DNA of 64,000 nt from Micromonospora sp. WMMD1155 (GCF_029581275.1 NZ_CP120742.1:3828001-3892000); one strand, 5' to 3'. Positions 1-7,456 are shown, numbered from the stretch's first letter. Notes: generated by a model not told the origin, from the letters alone. Numbers and translations: made by a program.

Positions 1-1135
1 GGATGGTGGAGCCGTGGGTGTCCTTGGCGAGGATGCCGCGCTCCATCAGCCGCTCACACGCCTCCCGTCCGCTCATCAGCGTCGGGTCGATGTCCAGACC
101 GGCCCACAGGCCGCGAACGCGTACCCCCACCAGGCCCTTGCCGACCAGCCCCTCCAAGCCGGCTCGCAGCCGCTCACCCAACTCCGCCGAACGGCGCTGG
201 AACTCGCCGGTGGCCAGCAGCCGGACCACCTCGACGGCCACCGCGCAGGCGAGCGGGTTGCCGCCGAAGGTGGAGCCGTGCTGGCCGGGCTTGAGCACGC
301 CGAGCACGTCGGCGTTGGCGGCCACCGCGGAGACCGGCACGATGCCGCCGCCGAGCGCCTTGCCGAGCAGGTACATGTCGGGCACGACGCCCTCGTGGTC
401 ACAGGCGAAGGTCGCACCGGTACGCCCCAGACCCGACTGGATCTCGTCGGCGATGAAGAGCACCTCGCGCTCGGTGCAGACCCGCCGCACGCCCGACAGG
501 TAACCCTCCGGCGGCACCACCACGCCCTGCTCGCCCTGGATCGGCTCCAGGAGAACGGCCACGGTGTTCTCGTCGATCGCGGCGGTCAGCGCGTCCAGGT
601 CGCCGTAGGGCACGACAGTGAACCCCGGGGTGTACGGCCCGAAGTCGGCGCGGGCGTCCTCGTCGGTGGAGAAGCTGACGATGGTGGTGGTCCGGCCGTG
701 GAAGTTGCCCTCGGCGACCACGATGTTGGCCTGCCCGGCGGGTACGCCCTTGACCTGGTAACCCCACTTGCGGGCCACCTTGATTCCGGTCTCCACCGCC
801 TCGGCGCCGGTGTTCATGGGCAGCACCAGGTCCTTGCCGCACAGCTCGGCCAGCTCCCGGCAGAAGTCGGCGAACTGGTCGTGGATGAACGCGCGGCTGG
901 TCAGCGTGAGCCGGTCCAGTTGGGCGTGCGCGGCGGCGATCAGCTGCGGGTTCCGGTGGCCGAAGTTCAGCGCCGAGTAGCCGGCCAGGCAGTCCAGGTA
1001 GCGCTTGCCGTCCACATCGGTGAGCCAGGCTCCCTCGGCGGACGAGATGACCACCGGCAACGGGTGGTAGTTGTGCGCCGTCCAGCGCTCGGCGTCCCGG
1101 ACCGCTCCCGGCGTACGCAGCATGTCATCGATCAC
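1..1135 (-). CDS. rocD: Ornithine aminotransferase (partial, 3' end outside window)
   Basis: PLP-dependent class III aminotransferase that converts ornithine plus 2-oxoglutarate to glutamate semialdehyde and glutamate in arginine/ornithine breakdown. The reverse-strand translation from a GTG at 1135 runs VIDDMLRTPGAVRDAERWTA and has the family motifs FIADEIQSGLGRTGA (PLP-ring Asp region), LLGKALGGG (Schiff-base Lys) and HGSTFGGNPLA. The frame is open for 378 codons to the window edge; the family is usually about 400 residues, so only the C-terminal tail is missing. The GTG overlaps the ddaH stop by 4 bases (GTGA), which fixes the start and implies translational coupling. Function is confident; OAT rather than another class III enzyme is supported by the ddaH neighbour. 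Confidence 0.93.
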   Translation of the reverse strand, partial: MIDDMLRTPGAVRDAERWTAHNYHPLPVVISSAEGAWLTDVDGKRYLDCLAGYSALNFGHRNPQLIAAAHAQLDRLTLTSRAFIHDQFADFCRELAELCGKDLVLPMNTGAEAVETGIKVARKWGYQVKGVPAGQANIVVAEGNFHGRTTTIVSFSTDEDARADFGPYTPGFTVVPYGDLDALTAAIDENTVAVLLEPIQGEQGVVVPPEGYLSGVRRVCTEREVLFIADEIQSGLGRTGATFACDHEGVVPDMYLLGKALGGGIVPVSAVAANADVLGVLKPGQHGSTFGGNPLACAVAVEVVRLLATGEFQRRSAELGERLRAGLEGLVGKGLVGVRVRGLWAGLDIDPTLMSGREACERLMERGILAKDTHGSTI

Positions 1136-1953
1136 TTGCTTGCCTTTCCCTGACGGAGTCGCAGCGTGCAGCACTTCGGTCCGCCGCCGGCCTTACGGAG
1201 TTCGGACAGGTCGACACCGATGGTCTCGTAGCCCCGGTCGCGCAGCTTGGCGGCGAGGTCGGTGGCCTGGGCCGGCAGCACCACGTGCCGGCCGTCGCTC
1301 ACCGCGTTCAGGCCCAGCACCTCGGCGTCGGACATGGTGGCGTGCACGGCGTCGGGGAAGAGTCGGCGCAGCACCGCCTGGCTGCCGGGGGAGAACGCCT
1401 CCGGCAGGTACGCCACGGTCTGCTCGTCGAGCACGGTCAGCGCCGTGTCCAGGTGGTAGAAGCGCGGGTCGACGAGCTGCATGGTGATCACCGGGTAGCC
1501 GAAGACCTCCTGCAACTGGGCGTGCGAGGCGTGCGCCGTGCGGAAGCCGGTGCCGGCCAGCAGGTGGTCGCCGGCGAGCAGGACGTCGCCCTCACCCTCG
1601 TTGACGTGCTTCGGGTCGTACATCTCGAAACCGGCGTCCTCGAACCAGGCCCGGTAGGCCGGTGCCTCGTCGGCGCGCTGCGGGTCGCGGAACTGCACGG
1701 CCATCGCCTTGCCGTCGATCACCGTGCCGCCGTTGGCGGCGAAGACCATGTCGGGCAGGCCGGGCACCGGAGTGATCTCCTCGACGGTGTGGCCCAGGTC
1801 GCGGTACGTCTGGCGCAGCTGCTCCCACTGCCGGACGGCCAGCGCGCCGTCGACCGGCGCGGCCGGGTCCATCCAGGGGTTGATCGCGTAGTCGACGGCG
1901 AAGTACGTCGGCCGGCACATCAGGAAGTGCTGGCTGGTGGCGTCCATCGTCAT
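1132..1953 (-). CDS. ddaH: Dimethylargininase / arginine-deiminase-superfamily enzyme
   Basis: 273-residue guanidino-group-modifying enzyme of the DDAH/amidinotransferase superfamily, which hydrolyses (methyl)arginine to citrulline plus an amine. The catalytic His lies in FYHLDTALTVL and the nucleophilic Cys in GGGPKCCTL (C261 or C262), close to the C-terminus as in DDAH. I chose the ATG at 1953 (MTMDATSQHF) because GGGAGCAGGA lies just upstream and similarity begins there; a longer in-frame start at 2034 adds an unconvincing Arg/Pro-rich stretch. It forms an operon with rocD through a GTGA overlap. Mycobacteria also pair such a gene with rocD, so the in vivo substrate may be arginine itself, with product channelled towards ornithine (inference). 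Confidence 0.88.
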   Translation of the reverse strand: MTMDATSQHFLMCRPTYFAVDYAINPWMDPAAPVDGALAVRQWEQLRQTYRDLGHTVEEITPVPGLPDMVFAANGGTVIDGKAMAVQFRDPQRADEAPAYRAWFEDAGFEMYDPKHVNEGEGDVLLAGDHLLAGTGFRTAHASHAQLQEVFGYPVITMQLVDPRFYHLDTALTVLDEQTVAYLPEAFSPGSQAVLRRLFPDAVHATMSDAEVLGLNAVSDGRHVVLPAQATDLAAKLRDRGYETIGVDLSELRKAGGGPKCCTLRLRQGKASK

Positions 1954-2070
1954 TGTCCTGCTCCCAGGGGTCGGGCGCGCCCGGCCACCGTGGCCCACGG
2001 GCTGGCGCCGTTGCTCAACGTTATGCGCCGCCACCGGCAGGATCCACCGCTGAGAGTTGCGCAGCCCGAA

Positions 2071-2112
2071 GATTCGTTGCGTCTAGGCGAAGCCTAGGAG
2101 TGATTCGTTGCG
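2071..2112 (-). promoter_or_regulatory. Candidate operator upstream of ddaH-rocD
   Basis: An 11-bp direct repeat GATTCGTTGCG occurs at 2071-2081 and again at 2102-2112, 31 bp apart (about three helical turns). Between the copies lies the palindrome CTAGGC-GAA-GCCTAG (2083-2097). A third GTTGCG is at 2056. The block is about 120 bp upstream of the ddaH start. Lrp/AsnC or ArgR-type control would fit the operon, but no regulator gene is adjacent. Confidence 0.4.
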
Positions 2113-2262
2113 CCAGCGTGTCCCGCGCCGGTGGGAGGGGTCCTGGCCGGGGTTCACGGCCCGTGATCGGGCGCGCGACCGTGGCGCGTGATCGGGGTGC
2201 GCGACCCTGCGGTGGGGCATGGCCGTGGTCAGGGGGCGTGGCCGTGGGGCGGGGTGCGCGGC

Positions 2263-2346
2263 CCCAAGATCCGCACGACTTCCCAGATGTTGCTGCCTCG
2301 GACGTGCGGGAGGCAGCAATGTCCCCGATGTTGTGCGGATCTTGGG
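2263..2346. repeat. Intergenic palindromic element, copy A
   Basis: 84-bp foldback with outer arms CCCAAGATCCGCAC (2263-2276) and GTGCGGATCTTGGG (2333-2346) and inner arms TTGCTGCCTC (2290-2299) and GAGGCAGCAA (2310-2319). Both arms recur in the element at 25983-26064, so this is a dispersed repeat and not just a local terminator. The rest of the 559-bp gap 1954-2512 is very GC-rich, and I see no gene with coding character in it. Confidence 0.75.
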
Positions 2347-2512
2347 CGTTGCGGGGATCGCGGGCGGGGCGGGGGCCGGAAAACACTTCAGGGGCGGCGA
2401 ACCGCCGCCCCTGAAAGGGTGTCTGCCCGGCCGGTGAACCACCGGGTCGTTCGGGCTGCCGGCGAACCGCCGGCGTTCGCCGGTGCATCACCGGCGAGCG
2501 GAACAGTGCCCG

Positions 2513-3415
2513 CTAGAATCGATCGACAAACTGTGAGTCAAGCCACTCGCGGAAGCGCTGCACCCAGTCGCCGTCGGTGGTCGGCCAGTCGAACTGGCCG
2601 GTCATCGCGAGCACCCCGATCACCACCGCGGCCAGGCCGATGAGCACGCCGAACAGCGCGTCGGTGGTGCCGGCGACGTGCCGACGGCGGGTGGCCATCA
2701 GGCCGAACACCGCGAGCACCGCGCCGAACGCGCCGAGCCCGATGCCGTACCCGGCCAGCGTCCCGGTCAGTACGAACAGCGCACCGGCGACGGAGACGAT
2801 CAGGCCGAGGGTGGCCAGCAGGCTGGCTCGCGGCTTCGGGCCACGCGTCACCGGCGGTTCGGGTGCGGTCCGGTCCGGAGTCGGGTCGGCCGGGCGGTCG
2901 GTGGTGACCCGGTCGGTGGTGACCCGGTCGGTGGTGTCGGGACGCCGGGTCGTGCCGTCGAGGTCCGCGTCCCGCTCGGCGGTACGCGTCGCGGTAGCCG
3001 TCGCCCCGCCGGTGGCGGCCCGGGTGTCGCTGTCGACGGGTCGCGCGGTGGCGGACCGGGTGTCGGTGTCCGCCGGGCGGGCGGTCCCAGTCCGGGTGTC
3101 GGTGTCGACGGGTCGCGCGGTGGCGGCCCGGGTGTCGCTGTCGACGGGTCGCGCGGTGGCGGACCGGGTGTCGGTGTCCGCCGGGCGGGCGGTCCCAGTC
3201 CGGGTATCGGTGTCGACGGGTCGCGCGGTGGCGGCCCGGGCCACCGCCGCACGCTCGTTGGCCCGCCGCTCGGCCTCGCCGACCTGGCCGGCGCCGCTGC
3301 CGTACGTCGTCTGCTCAGCGCCCCGGTCGGTCGCCGCGGTCTCGCGGCCGTCGAGGTTCTCGTCCCGCGTCGGTGCCGGCTCGGACCGGCGGGACAGCAA
3401 AGGAATCCTGACCAC
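2513..3415 (-). CDS. Repeat-containing membrane protein of unknown function
   Basis: About 300 residues. The GTG at 3415 is chosen because AGGAGG sits six bases upstream; the longest frame starts further out without a ribosome site. Residues from about 40 to 190 are a charged, disordered Thr/Arg/Asp/Pro region built on a 12-residue unit of the type TARPVDTDTRTG, followed by a TTDRV repeat. The C-terminal part (about 195-285) has three hydrophobic segments (LLATLGLIVSVAGALFVLTG, YGIGLGAFGAVLAVFGLM, ALFGVLIGLAAVVIGVLAM) and ends in a Trp-rich tail. The likely topology is a cytoplasmic disordered arm on a small membrane anchor. I recognise no named family. Confidence 0.75.
   Translation of the reverse strand: MVRIPLLSRRSEPAPTRDENLDGRETAATDRGAEQTTYGSGAGQVGEAERRANERAAVARAATARPVDTDTRTGTARPADTDTRSATARPVDSDTRAATARPVDTDTRTGTARPADTDTRSATARPVDSDTRAATGGATATATRTAERDADLDGTTRRPDTTDRVTTDRVTTDRPADPTPDRTAPEPPVTRGPKPRASLLATLGLIVSVAGALFVLTGTLAGYGIGLGAFGAVLAVFGLMATRRRHVAGTTDALFGVLIGLAAVVIGVLAMTGQFDWPTTDGDWVQRFREWLDSQFVDRF
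3024..3239 (-). repeat. Two 108-bp tandem copies inside the membrane-protein gene
   Basis: Units 3024-3131 and 3132-3239 are in frame (36 codons each) and, aligned by eye, differ at one base (gtgtcg versus tatcgg context near 3206). Each unit itself holds three 36-bp subunits. Near-identity suggests a recent duplication and likely length variation between strains. Confidence 0.9.
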
Positions 3416-3484
3416 TACACACCTCCTGTTGAATGCGTGGTGGCCGTCGGAAGAGGGTGGCACCCACGCGGTACGACCCCTGAA

Positions 3485-3784
3485 CTACCCCGTTGCACGT
3501 TTCCTGACACCAATTCCGGGTACGGCCGCCGAGGTCGGCCTCGACCGGCTCTCTGCGGGTGCGGCGTGCAGTACCCGCAGCCCGGCCTGCTGGACGAACA
3601 CCTCGCGCTTGTCGACGGCCAGGCCCTTGTCGTTCAGGACGTAGCCCGTCAGCCAGACCCACCCCTCGTACGTCGGGCGCTCATCGACGCTCACCAGCCG
3701 GAGGCGCAGCGCCCGGTCACCGGTGAACTGCACCGAGCACGCCGCGCCGATCAGCAGCAGATCGCCGGGCTTCAGGTCGGTCAT
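3485..3784 (-). CDS. Hypothetical protein, second gene of a coupled small-gene pair
   Basis: 99 residues starting MTDLKPGDLLLIGAACSVQF. The N-terminal part looks like a small beta-rich domain (KPGDLLLIG...FTGDRALRLRLVSVDERPTYEGWVWLTGYVLN), followed by DKREVFVQQAGLRVL, and no membrane segment or signal peptide. The ATG at 3784 overlaps the TGA of the upstream 56-aa gene by four bases (ATGA), which fixes the start. A much longer open frame extends upstream to 4201, but the coupled start is better supported. I recognise similar proteins only as uncharacterised actinomycete proteins. It sits divergent from the XRE/DUF397 pair. Function unknown. Confidence 0.7.
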   Translation of the reverse strand: MTDLKPGDLLLIGAACSVQFTGDRALRLRLVSVDERPTYEGWVWLTGYVLNDKGLAVDKREVFVQQAGLRVLHAAPAESRSRPTSAAVPGIGVRKRATG

Positions 3785-3951
3785 GTGGGCCAGTGCGCAC
3801 GGTTGATCGGGATGCGGTGCCGGGCCCGGCAGGGCAGGTCCGCGCCGCACCGGCACACCGTGCGCCAGCGCGCCCAACTCCAGACGGGCCGGTGCCGACG
3901 GGCGAGGGTCAGTGCGGTGACCAAAAGATATTCGTTGTACGACACACGCAT
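3781..3951 (-). CDS. Small Cys/Trp-rich protein, first gene of the coupled pair
   Basis: 56 residues (MRVSYNEYLLVTALTLARRH start, PINRAHWPT end). The ribosome site GGAGGG lies 9-10 bases before the ATG, and the TGA overlaps the start of the next gene (ATGA). The protein has the pattern VCRCGADLPCRARH, three cysteines plus His, suggestive of a small metal-binding knuckle, and three Trp in a basic segment (VWSWARW). The strong Shine-Dalgarno, the overlap and the codon bias support a real gene. No family recognised. The gene is divergent from the XRE regulator at 4186 with a 234-bp shared promoter region. Confidence 0.7.
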   Translation of the reverse strand: MRVSYNEYLLVTALTLARRHRPVWSWARWRTVCRCGADLPCRARHRIPINRAHWPT

Positions 3952-4122
3952 GGTGGCGTCCCTCCGAGGAATAGCGGGCGCTCCGCCGAGGGCGCGCTAT
4001 TGCCGACGCCATTAACGGCGTCACTTCTGGGCTTCCTCGACGGGTGACAGCGTGTTCCATGCTGGCCACCTTGTGCAATCTCCCGCCCCGCCCTAGCCTC
4101 AGGCCGAAATGACGCACGAGGA

Positions 4123-4186
4123 ATGGAATGGAAATGCGTACGGGTTGAAACATTCCATGTTGCACGAGGAGAGCGGTGATGTTGCA
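4123..4186. promoter_or_regulatory. Candidate operator region between divergent small-gene pair and XRE gene
   Basis: The 234-bp divergent region 3952-4185 contains an 8-bp inverted repeat ATGGAATG (4123-4130) / CATTCCAT (4151-4158) and an 8-bp direct repeat ATGTTGCA (4157-4164 and 4179-4186), the second copy running into the start codon. GAGGAGAG at 4166-4173 is the probable ribosome site of the XRE gene. The repeats suit autoregulation by the XRE protein (inference). Confidence 0.4.
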
Positions 4187-5073
4187 TGACGGATGAAACA
4201 AGCGGGTCCACGGTTCCTCGGCGGCAGCTCGGGAGGCTGCTCACCCAGCTCAGGGAGGAAGCCTCGGTGACGCTGGACGCCGCAGCCGAAGCGCTGGACT
4301 GTTCGCGGCAGAAGGTGTGGCGCATCGAGAAGGGGCTGGTTCCGGTGCGGGTGGTGGACGCCCGCGCGATGTGCGCTCTCTATCAAGTGCCCGAGACGAT
4401 GGGGGACATCGTCGCCGGTCTCGCGAAGGAGACTCGCGCCAGGGGTTGGTGGCATTCGTACGGCGATGTGGTCCCGTCGTGGTTCTCGCTGTATGTCGGC
4501 CTGGAATCGTCGGCGTGCGGGTTGCGCCAATACGACGCCGAGCTGATCCCCGGACTTCTGCAGACCCGCGAGTACGCCACCGAGTTGTTCCGCCGGAAGA
4601 ATCCGACCCTGACCGCCGACGAGCGGGAGGATTTGGTTCAGGTGCGGTTGCAGCGGCAGGGCATCCTCGTCCGCCGGTTACCCGCCGCGCCCACACTGCG
4701 GGTGGTCCTCAGCGAGGCGGTGCTGCGGCGCACGATCCCCGACCACCGGGCGATGGCCCGACAACTGCGACACCTGCTGGACGTGGCCGCGCTGCCGACG
4801 GTGAGTCTGCGGGTGTTGCCGCTCGCGGCGGGCCCGCCGCTGGCCAGCGAGACCGGCACCTTCGTCCTGTTGGATTTCCCGCAGGCGGTCGGTCGGGCGT
4901 CGACCGAGCCGACCACCGTCTACCTGGAGAACATCACCGGCGCGCTCTACCTGGACAAACCGACCGAGGTCGCCGCCTTCGAACACGTCTGGTCGGACCT
5001 GGAGGCGCTCGCCCCGGGTGAGGCAGAATCAGAGAAGCTGATCACTTCGATCATCGAGGAGCATCATGACTGA
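4186..5073 (+). CDS. XRE-family regulator with DUF5753 (Scr1/WhiJ-like)
   Basis: 295-residue DNA-binding protein. An N-terminal helix-turn-helix (about residues 14-70: LGRLLTQLREEASVTLDAAA, then CSRQKVWRIEKG) is followed by a DUF5753 ligand-like domain (about 100-285) with the hallmark ARGWWHSYGDVVPSWFSLYVGLE-type segment and LIPGLLQTREYA. In Streptomyces such proteins pair with a DUF397 partner and control development or antibiotic production (WhiJ/Scr1 type); here the DUF397 gene overlaps the 3' end by 8 bases. An in-frame TGA directly upstream excludes a longer start. Regulator role is confident; the target is unknown, and the divergent pair at 3485-3951 is the obvious candidate. Confidence 0.93.
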   Translation: MTDETSGSTVPRRQLGRLLTQLREEASVTLDAAAEALDCSRQKVWRIEKGLVPVRVVDARAMCALYQVPETMGDIVAGLAKETRARGWWHSYGDVVPSWFSLYVGLESSACGLRQYDAELIPGLLQTREYATELFRRKNPTLTADEREDLVQVRLQRQGILVRRLPAAPTLRVVLSEAVLRRTIPDHRAMARQLRHLLDVAALPTVSLRVLPLAAGPPLASETGTFVLLDFPQAVGRASTEPTTVYLENITGALYLDKPTEVAAFEHVWSDLEALAPGEAESEKLITSIIEEHHD

Positions 5074-5266
5074 CCTTGCCGGTGCCACCTGGCGCAAGAG
5101 CACCCGCAGCGGCGGGAGTGGCGGCAACTGTGTCGAGGTGGCCGACAACCTGCCCGGCGTCGTGGGCGTACGGGACAGCAAGGACCCGGCCGGGGCGGCG
5201 CTGGTCTTCGCCACCGCCACCTGGGCCGCGTTCGTCGACTGTGTGAAGGAGCAGCGCCAGGGCTGA
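5066..5266 (+). CDS. DUF397 protein
   Basis: 66 residues with the family signature TWRKSTRSGGSGGNCVEVA and VRDSKDPAGAALVF and a C-terminal TWAAFVDCVK helix. DUF397 proteins are small partners of XRE/DUF5753 regulators in actinomycetes and are often described as the toxin-like or antagonist half of the pair. The ATG overlaps the 3' end of the regulator gene by 8 bases, so the two are co-translated. No ribosome site stands out, consistent with coupling. Confidence 0.93.
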   Translation: MTDLAGATWRKSTRSGGSGGNCVEVADNLPGVVGVRDSKDPAGAALVFATATWAAFVDCVKEQRQG

Positions 5267-5312
5267 CGCGAGTCGATCATCGGGGCCGCGCGCCTGGCTA
5301 TCCTTGGTACCC

Positions 5313-6122
5313 GTGCCAGAGGGACACACGATCCACCGCCTGGCGGCCCGGCACGCCGAGCTGTTCGCCGGGGACAAACTGCACGCCGCCAGCCCCCAGG
5401 GCCGCTTCGCCGAGGGCGCCGCCCGGCTCTCCGGGACGGTGCTGGAGAGCGCCGAGGCGTACGGCAAGCACCTGCTGCACCACTACGCCGACGAGCTGAC
5501 GCTGCACGTACACCTCGGTCTGTACGGCAAGTTCAGCGACGGGCCGGGAGAGCCGCCCGAGCCGGTCGGTCAGGTGCGGCTGCGGCTGGCCAGCGACCGG
5601 CACTGGCTGGACCTGCGCGGGCCCACCGCCTGCGAACTGCTCACCCCGCCCGAGGTGGCCGCCCTGCGGGACCGCCTCGGGCCCGACCCGCTGCGCGTCG
5701 ACGCCGACCCCGAGCGGGCGTACGCCCGGATCTCGCGCAGCCCGACGCCGCTGGCCGCGCTGCTGCTGGACCAGTCGGTGGTGGCCGGCACCGGGCTCAT
5801 CTTCGTGACCGAGGCGCTGTTCCGGGCCGGACTGCCGCCGACGATGCCCGGTCGAGGGCTGAGCCGCGCCGGCTGGGACGCGCTCTGGGCCGACCTGGTC
5901 GATCTGATGCGGCTCGCGGTCGAGCACGGCCGGATCGACACCGTGCGCGACGCGCACCTGCCGGAGGCGATGGGGCGGCCGGCGCGGGTGGACCGCCACG
6001 GCGGCGAGGTGTACGTCTACCGCCGCCCCGGCGCGCCCTGCCACATCTGCGGCACCGAGGTCAGTCGCGGCGAGTTGGCCGGGCGGAACCTCTACTGGTG
6101 TCGTACCTGCCAGCCGGGCTGA
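5313..6122 (+). CDS. nei: Fpg/Nei-family DNA glycosylase (Nei1 type)
   Basis: About 269 residues. Base-excision-repair glycosylase/AP lyase for oxidised bases. The catalytic N-terminal proline must follow the start, so the GTG at 5313 (protein PEGHTIHRLAARH after Met) is right rather than the upstream TTG at 5304. PEGHT, SPQGRF, GKHLLHHY and VHLGLYGKF are typical of the actinobacterial Nei1 branch. The H2TH region is around 130-210, and the zinc finger is CHICGTEV...YWCRTC at the C-terminus (all four Cys present). It is transcribed on its own, 46 bp after the DUF397 gene, with only a weak ribosome site. Confidence 0.92.
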   Translation: MPEGHTIHRLAARHAELFAGDKLHAASPQGRFAEGAARLSGTVLESAEAYGKHLLHHYADELTLHVHLGLYGKFSDGPGEPPEPVGQVRLRLASDRHWLDLRGPTACELLTPPEVAALRDRLGPDPLRVDADPERAYARISRSPTPLAALLLDQSVVAGTGLIFVTEALFRAGLPPTMPGRGLSRAGWDALWADLVDLMRLAVEHGRIDTVRDAHLPEAMGRPARVDRHGGEVYVYRRPGAPCHICGTEVSRGELAGRNLYWCRTCQPG

Positions 6123-6133
6123 CCCTGCGCGCT

Positions 6134-6209
6134 TGATCGACTCCAGGTCGGCGATGTGGCGGTGTCGTCGCCCCAGGATGGCACCACCTCGCCGATGTGG
6201 AGTCGATCA
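6134..6209. repeat. Intergenic palindromic element, copy B
   Basis: Outer arms TGATCGACTCCA (6134-6145) and TGGAGTCGATCA (6198-6209), immediately after the nei stop codon. The interior contains TCGGCGATGTGGCGGTGTCG, whose GCCGATGTGGCGGTGTC core also occurs at 38797-38814. It may act as a terminator for nei. It runs into the 5' region of the next gene, so a start for that gene inside the element is unlikely. Confidence 0.75.
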
Positions 6210-6236
6210 TCGGCGGGCTTGAACACGCGCCCGGAC

Positions 6237-7136
6237 ATGAAGGATCCTGTGCTGATGCAATCGGCACCGTTCCTCTTGGACTGCCTGCGCCGAGCCGGGA
6301 TGAGCGATGTCGTCACGATCGAACCGGCGACGGGTGGGCTCGCGGCGCTCGCGGGCATAGCCACCCGCGGGGAGGCGCCGTCGGTGTTCGTCAAGGCCTT
6401 CGCCGAAGCGCCTGACGACGACGTCTTCGTCGCGGAGGCCGAGGGGCTGGCCGCCCTGCGGGAGTTGGGCGGCGTGGTGACACCCGAGGTGGTCCTGGTG
6501 GACCGGGAGCTGCTCGTGTTGTCGGTGCTGCGACCGAGACCGCGCAGCGAGGCTTTCTGGGAGCGCTTGGCGCACATGCTCGCTCGTCTGCACCTGAGCA
6601 CGACGCATCCGCGCTTCGGCTGGCACCGGGACAACTGGCTGGGCCGCCGCCGGCAGACGAACGACTGGAACGACGACGGCTTCGTGTTCTTCGCCCAGCA
6701 CCGACTGCTCCGGTGGCTGAGGGAGCCCCGCGTCGAGGCGGCACTCGACCGAGCCGATCGGGTGGCGCTGGAGAGGCTGTGCCACCGGCTGCCCGACCTG
6801 CTGCCGGATCGGCCGGCGTGTCTGACGCACGGCGACCTGTGGGCGCAGAACGTCCTGGCCACCCCGGACGGGCGGCCCGCGCTGATCGACCCGGCGGTGT
6901 CCTACGGGTGGGCCGAGGTCGACCTCGCCCACGTGTGGTCGACCGCGCCTCCGCCCGAGGCGCAACGGTTCTTCGCGGTCTACGCGGAGCTGACCTCCCT
7001 CGACAGCGACTGGCGGGCCCGGATGCCGATCGTCCAACTGCGACAACATCTCGCCGTGCTGGCCCAGTTCGACGACGACTGGGGCGCGGCTGACCAGATC
7101 CGAGCCACGCTCGCCCCGTTCCGGACGCGATCCTGA
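6237..7136 (+). CDS. Fructosamine-kinase-family / APH-fold kinase
   Basis: 299 residues from the ATG at 6237 (alternative ATG 6255 preceded by AAGGA). Protein-kinase-like fold of the fructosamine kinase/ketosamine-3-kinase family, which phosphorylates sugar-amine adducts so that they fall off proteins. Key motifs are the ATP lobe FVKAF, the catalytic loop LTHGDLWAQNVL (Asp and Asn), and the metal motif ALIDPAVSYGWAEVDLA. FGWHRDNWLG matches the family's substrate-side FGF/W-x-DN-x-G motif. The longest open frame starts at 6156 inside the palindromic repeat, which I reject. Substrate is not deducible; other APH-type kinases are possible. Confidence 0.82.
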   Translation: MKDPVLMQSAPFLLDCLRRAGMSDVVTIEPATGGLAALAGIATRGEAPSVFVKAFAEAPDDDVFVAEAEGLAALRELGGVVTPEVVLVDRELLVLSVLRPRPRSEAFWERLAHMLARLHLSTTHPRFGWHRDNWLGRRRQTNDWNDDGFVFFAQHRLLRWLREPRVEAALDRADRVALERLCHRLPDLLPDRPACLTHGDLWAQNVLATPDGRPALIDPAVSYGWAEVDLAHVWSTAPPPEAQRFFAVYAELTSLDSDWRARMPIVQLRQHLAVLAQFDDDWGAADQIRATLAPFRTRS

Positions 7137-7277
7137 CCGGAGGGCAGACGGTAGGGGCGGCTCGCCGTCTCGCCGTCGGGGACGCCGGCGACCCGCCCGA
7201 CGCGGACGTGCCTGCCCGGCGCGGTGTGACGCAACCGGAATTGACAGTTGACCTGCCGCCGGAGCAGGGTTGCAGAG

Positions 7278-7291
7278 TGACAACGATGTCA
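7278..7291. promoter_or_regulatory. LacI-type operator of the epimerase-fructokinase operon
   Basis: Perfect inverted repeat TGACA-ACGA-TGTCA with a central CG, typical in form for LacI-family operators. It lies 175 bp upstream of the epimerase start and 41 bp before the leader ORF, downstream of a TTGACA at 7241-7246 that could be a -35 box (no convincing -10 seen). The LacI regulator at 9836-10849 is the likely ligand. Confidence 0.55.
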
Positions 7292-7318
7292 ACGGACAGA
7301 GAGGGAGGAATCGCACGG

Positions 7319-7456
7319 ATGATCCCTCCGCCCGCGCGACCGGTACGGCCAGCCGGTTCGTGGGGTCCTGTTGACGGTTCTCCGGCGCGGACCCGGTCCG
7401 CCCGCCGATCCTGGCCGTATGTCCCTTTCCTACCCGACGGTGACCAGCTGAGATGA
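7319..7456 (+). CDS. Possible 45-aa leader ORF coupled to the AGE-family gene
   Basis: ATG at 7319 with a strong ribosome site GGGAGGA (7303-7309), 45 codons (MIPPPARPVRPAGSWGPVDG start), TGA overlapping the ATG of the next gene (ATGA). The product is Pro/Arg-rich with no recognisable domain. The AGE gene itself has no good ribosome site, so the short ORF may serve to deliver ribosomes to it, or may encode a small peptide. An in-frame ATG at 7286 inside the operator is a less likely start. It could also be a chance frame in high-GC DNA. Confidence 0.42.
   Translation: MIPPPARPVRPAGSWGPVDGSPARTRSARRSWPYVPFLPDGDQLR

Noticed and set aside
1954..2512. Small genes in the gap upstream of ddaH
   Set aside because: All frames are Arg/Pro/Gly-rich shadows without ribosome sites; only the repeat and operator-like block are supported.
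6156..6236. Longer N-terminus of the fructosamine-kinase-like protein
   Set aside because: The extra codons lie in palindromic element B and have no family similarity or ribosome site.
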